NCBI GenBank assembly: GCA_009839405.1
Contig: VXPR01000196.1
Span: forward strand, 1-6,115
Origin: Gammaproteobacteria bacterium
GTDB lineage: Bacteria > Pseudomonadota > Gammaproteobacteria > Pseudomonadales > Azotimanducaceae
Direction: 5' to 3'
DNA: 6,115 nt
The first letter of the stretch is position 1. Every line of letters starts with the position of its first letter. The notes beneath the pieces are model-generated. The model was not told the origin of the DNA and ran no database searches. It worked only from the letters and a program-made list of their open reading frames with translations. The position numbers and the translations under genes were made by a program. This document shows, piece by piece, positions 6,096 to 6,115 of the stretch.

Positions 6096-6115
6096 AACCG
6101 CGGAATAACGCGGGC

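Larger units (their letters stand above)
5918..6115. other. Presumed non-coding region upstream of the SDR
   Basis: No gene is recognisable on either strand. Short open frames reach the right edge, but none shows a protein motif. The part next to the SDR should hold its promoter; I see no convincing -35/-10 pair. The stretch contains two palindromes (5953-5968 and 6002-6011) and a G-rich tract (6051-6095), described separately. The end of an unrecognised gene entering from the right cannot be excluded. Confidence 0.55.

Noticed and set aside
5980..6115. Open frames reaching the right edge as the start or end of another gene
   Set aside because: They give low-complexity Arg/Gly/Pro-rich sequence without a motif, and the stretch is too short to judge.

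Overview
The window is a GC-rich stretch of bacterial chromosome with five genes, all on the minus strand and tightly packed. The remaining sequence is short intergenic DNA, plus about 200 bases without a recognisable gene at the right edge. High GC, AGG-type ribosome-binding sites and the protein families fit an uncultured or environmental bacterium, most likely a member of the Pseudomonadota. That placement is an inference; no phylogenetic marker is present.

In the direction of transcription (right to left) the order is: a short-chain dehydrogenase/reductase (5884-5093); an alpha/beta-hydrolase esterase with an extra C-terminal beta-sandwich-like domain (5118-3979), whose start overlaps the dehydrogenase end; a YdjM/DUF457-type membrane metal-dependent hydrolase (3973-2921), 5 bases after the esterase; a luciferase-like, probably F420-dependent oxidoreductase (2892-2065), 28 bases further on; and, after a 121-base gap, a large single-chain biotin-dependent acyl-CoA carboxylase (1943 to beyond position 1). 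The carboxylase shows a complete biotin carboxylase domain, a biotinyl carrier domain and the start of a carboxyltransferase domain before it runs off the left edge.

Spacing suggests that the first four genes form one transcription unit. The carboxylase may read through from it, because no convincing intrinsic terminator precedes it, or may have its own promoter. An SDR, an esterase, an LLM oxidoreductase and an acyl-CoA carboxylase together suggest breakdown or remodelling of an ester-containing or lipid-like organic compound, ending in carboxylation of an acyl-CoA. No gene fixes the substrate, so this is a hypothesis.

I do not see a defence system, mobile element, CRISPR array, RNA gene or clearly novel system. 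The most interesting points are the one-chain carboxylase architecture, the two-domain esterase, an Asp in the place of the usual catalytic Asn in the SDR, and the palindromic and G-rich sequence at the right edge.
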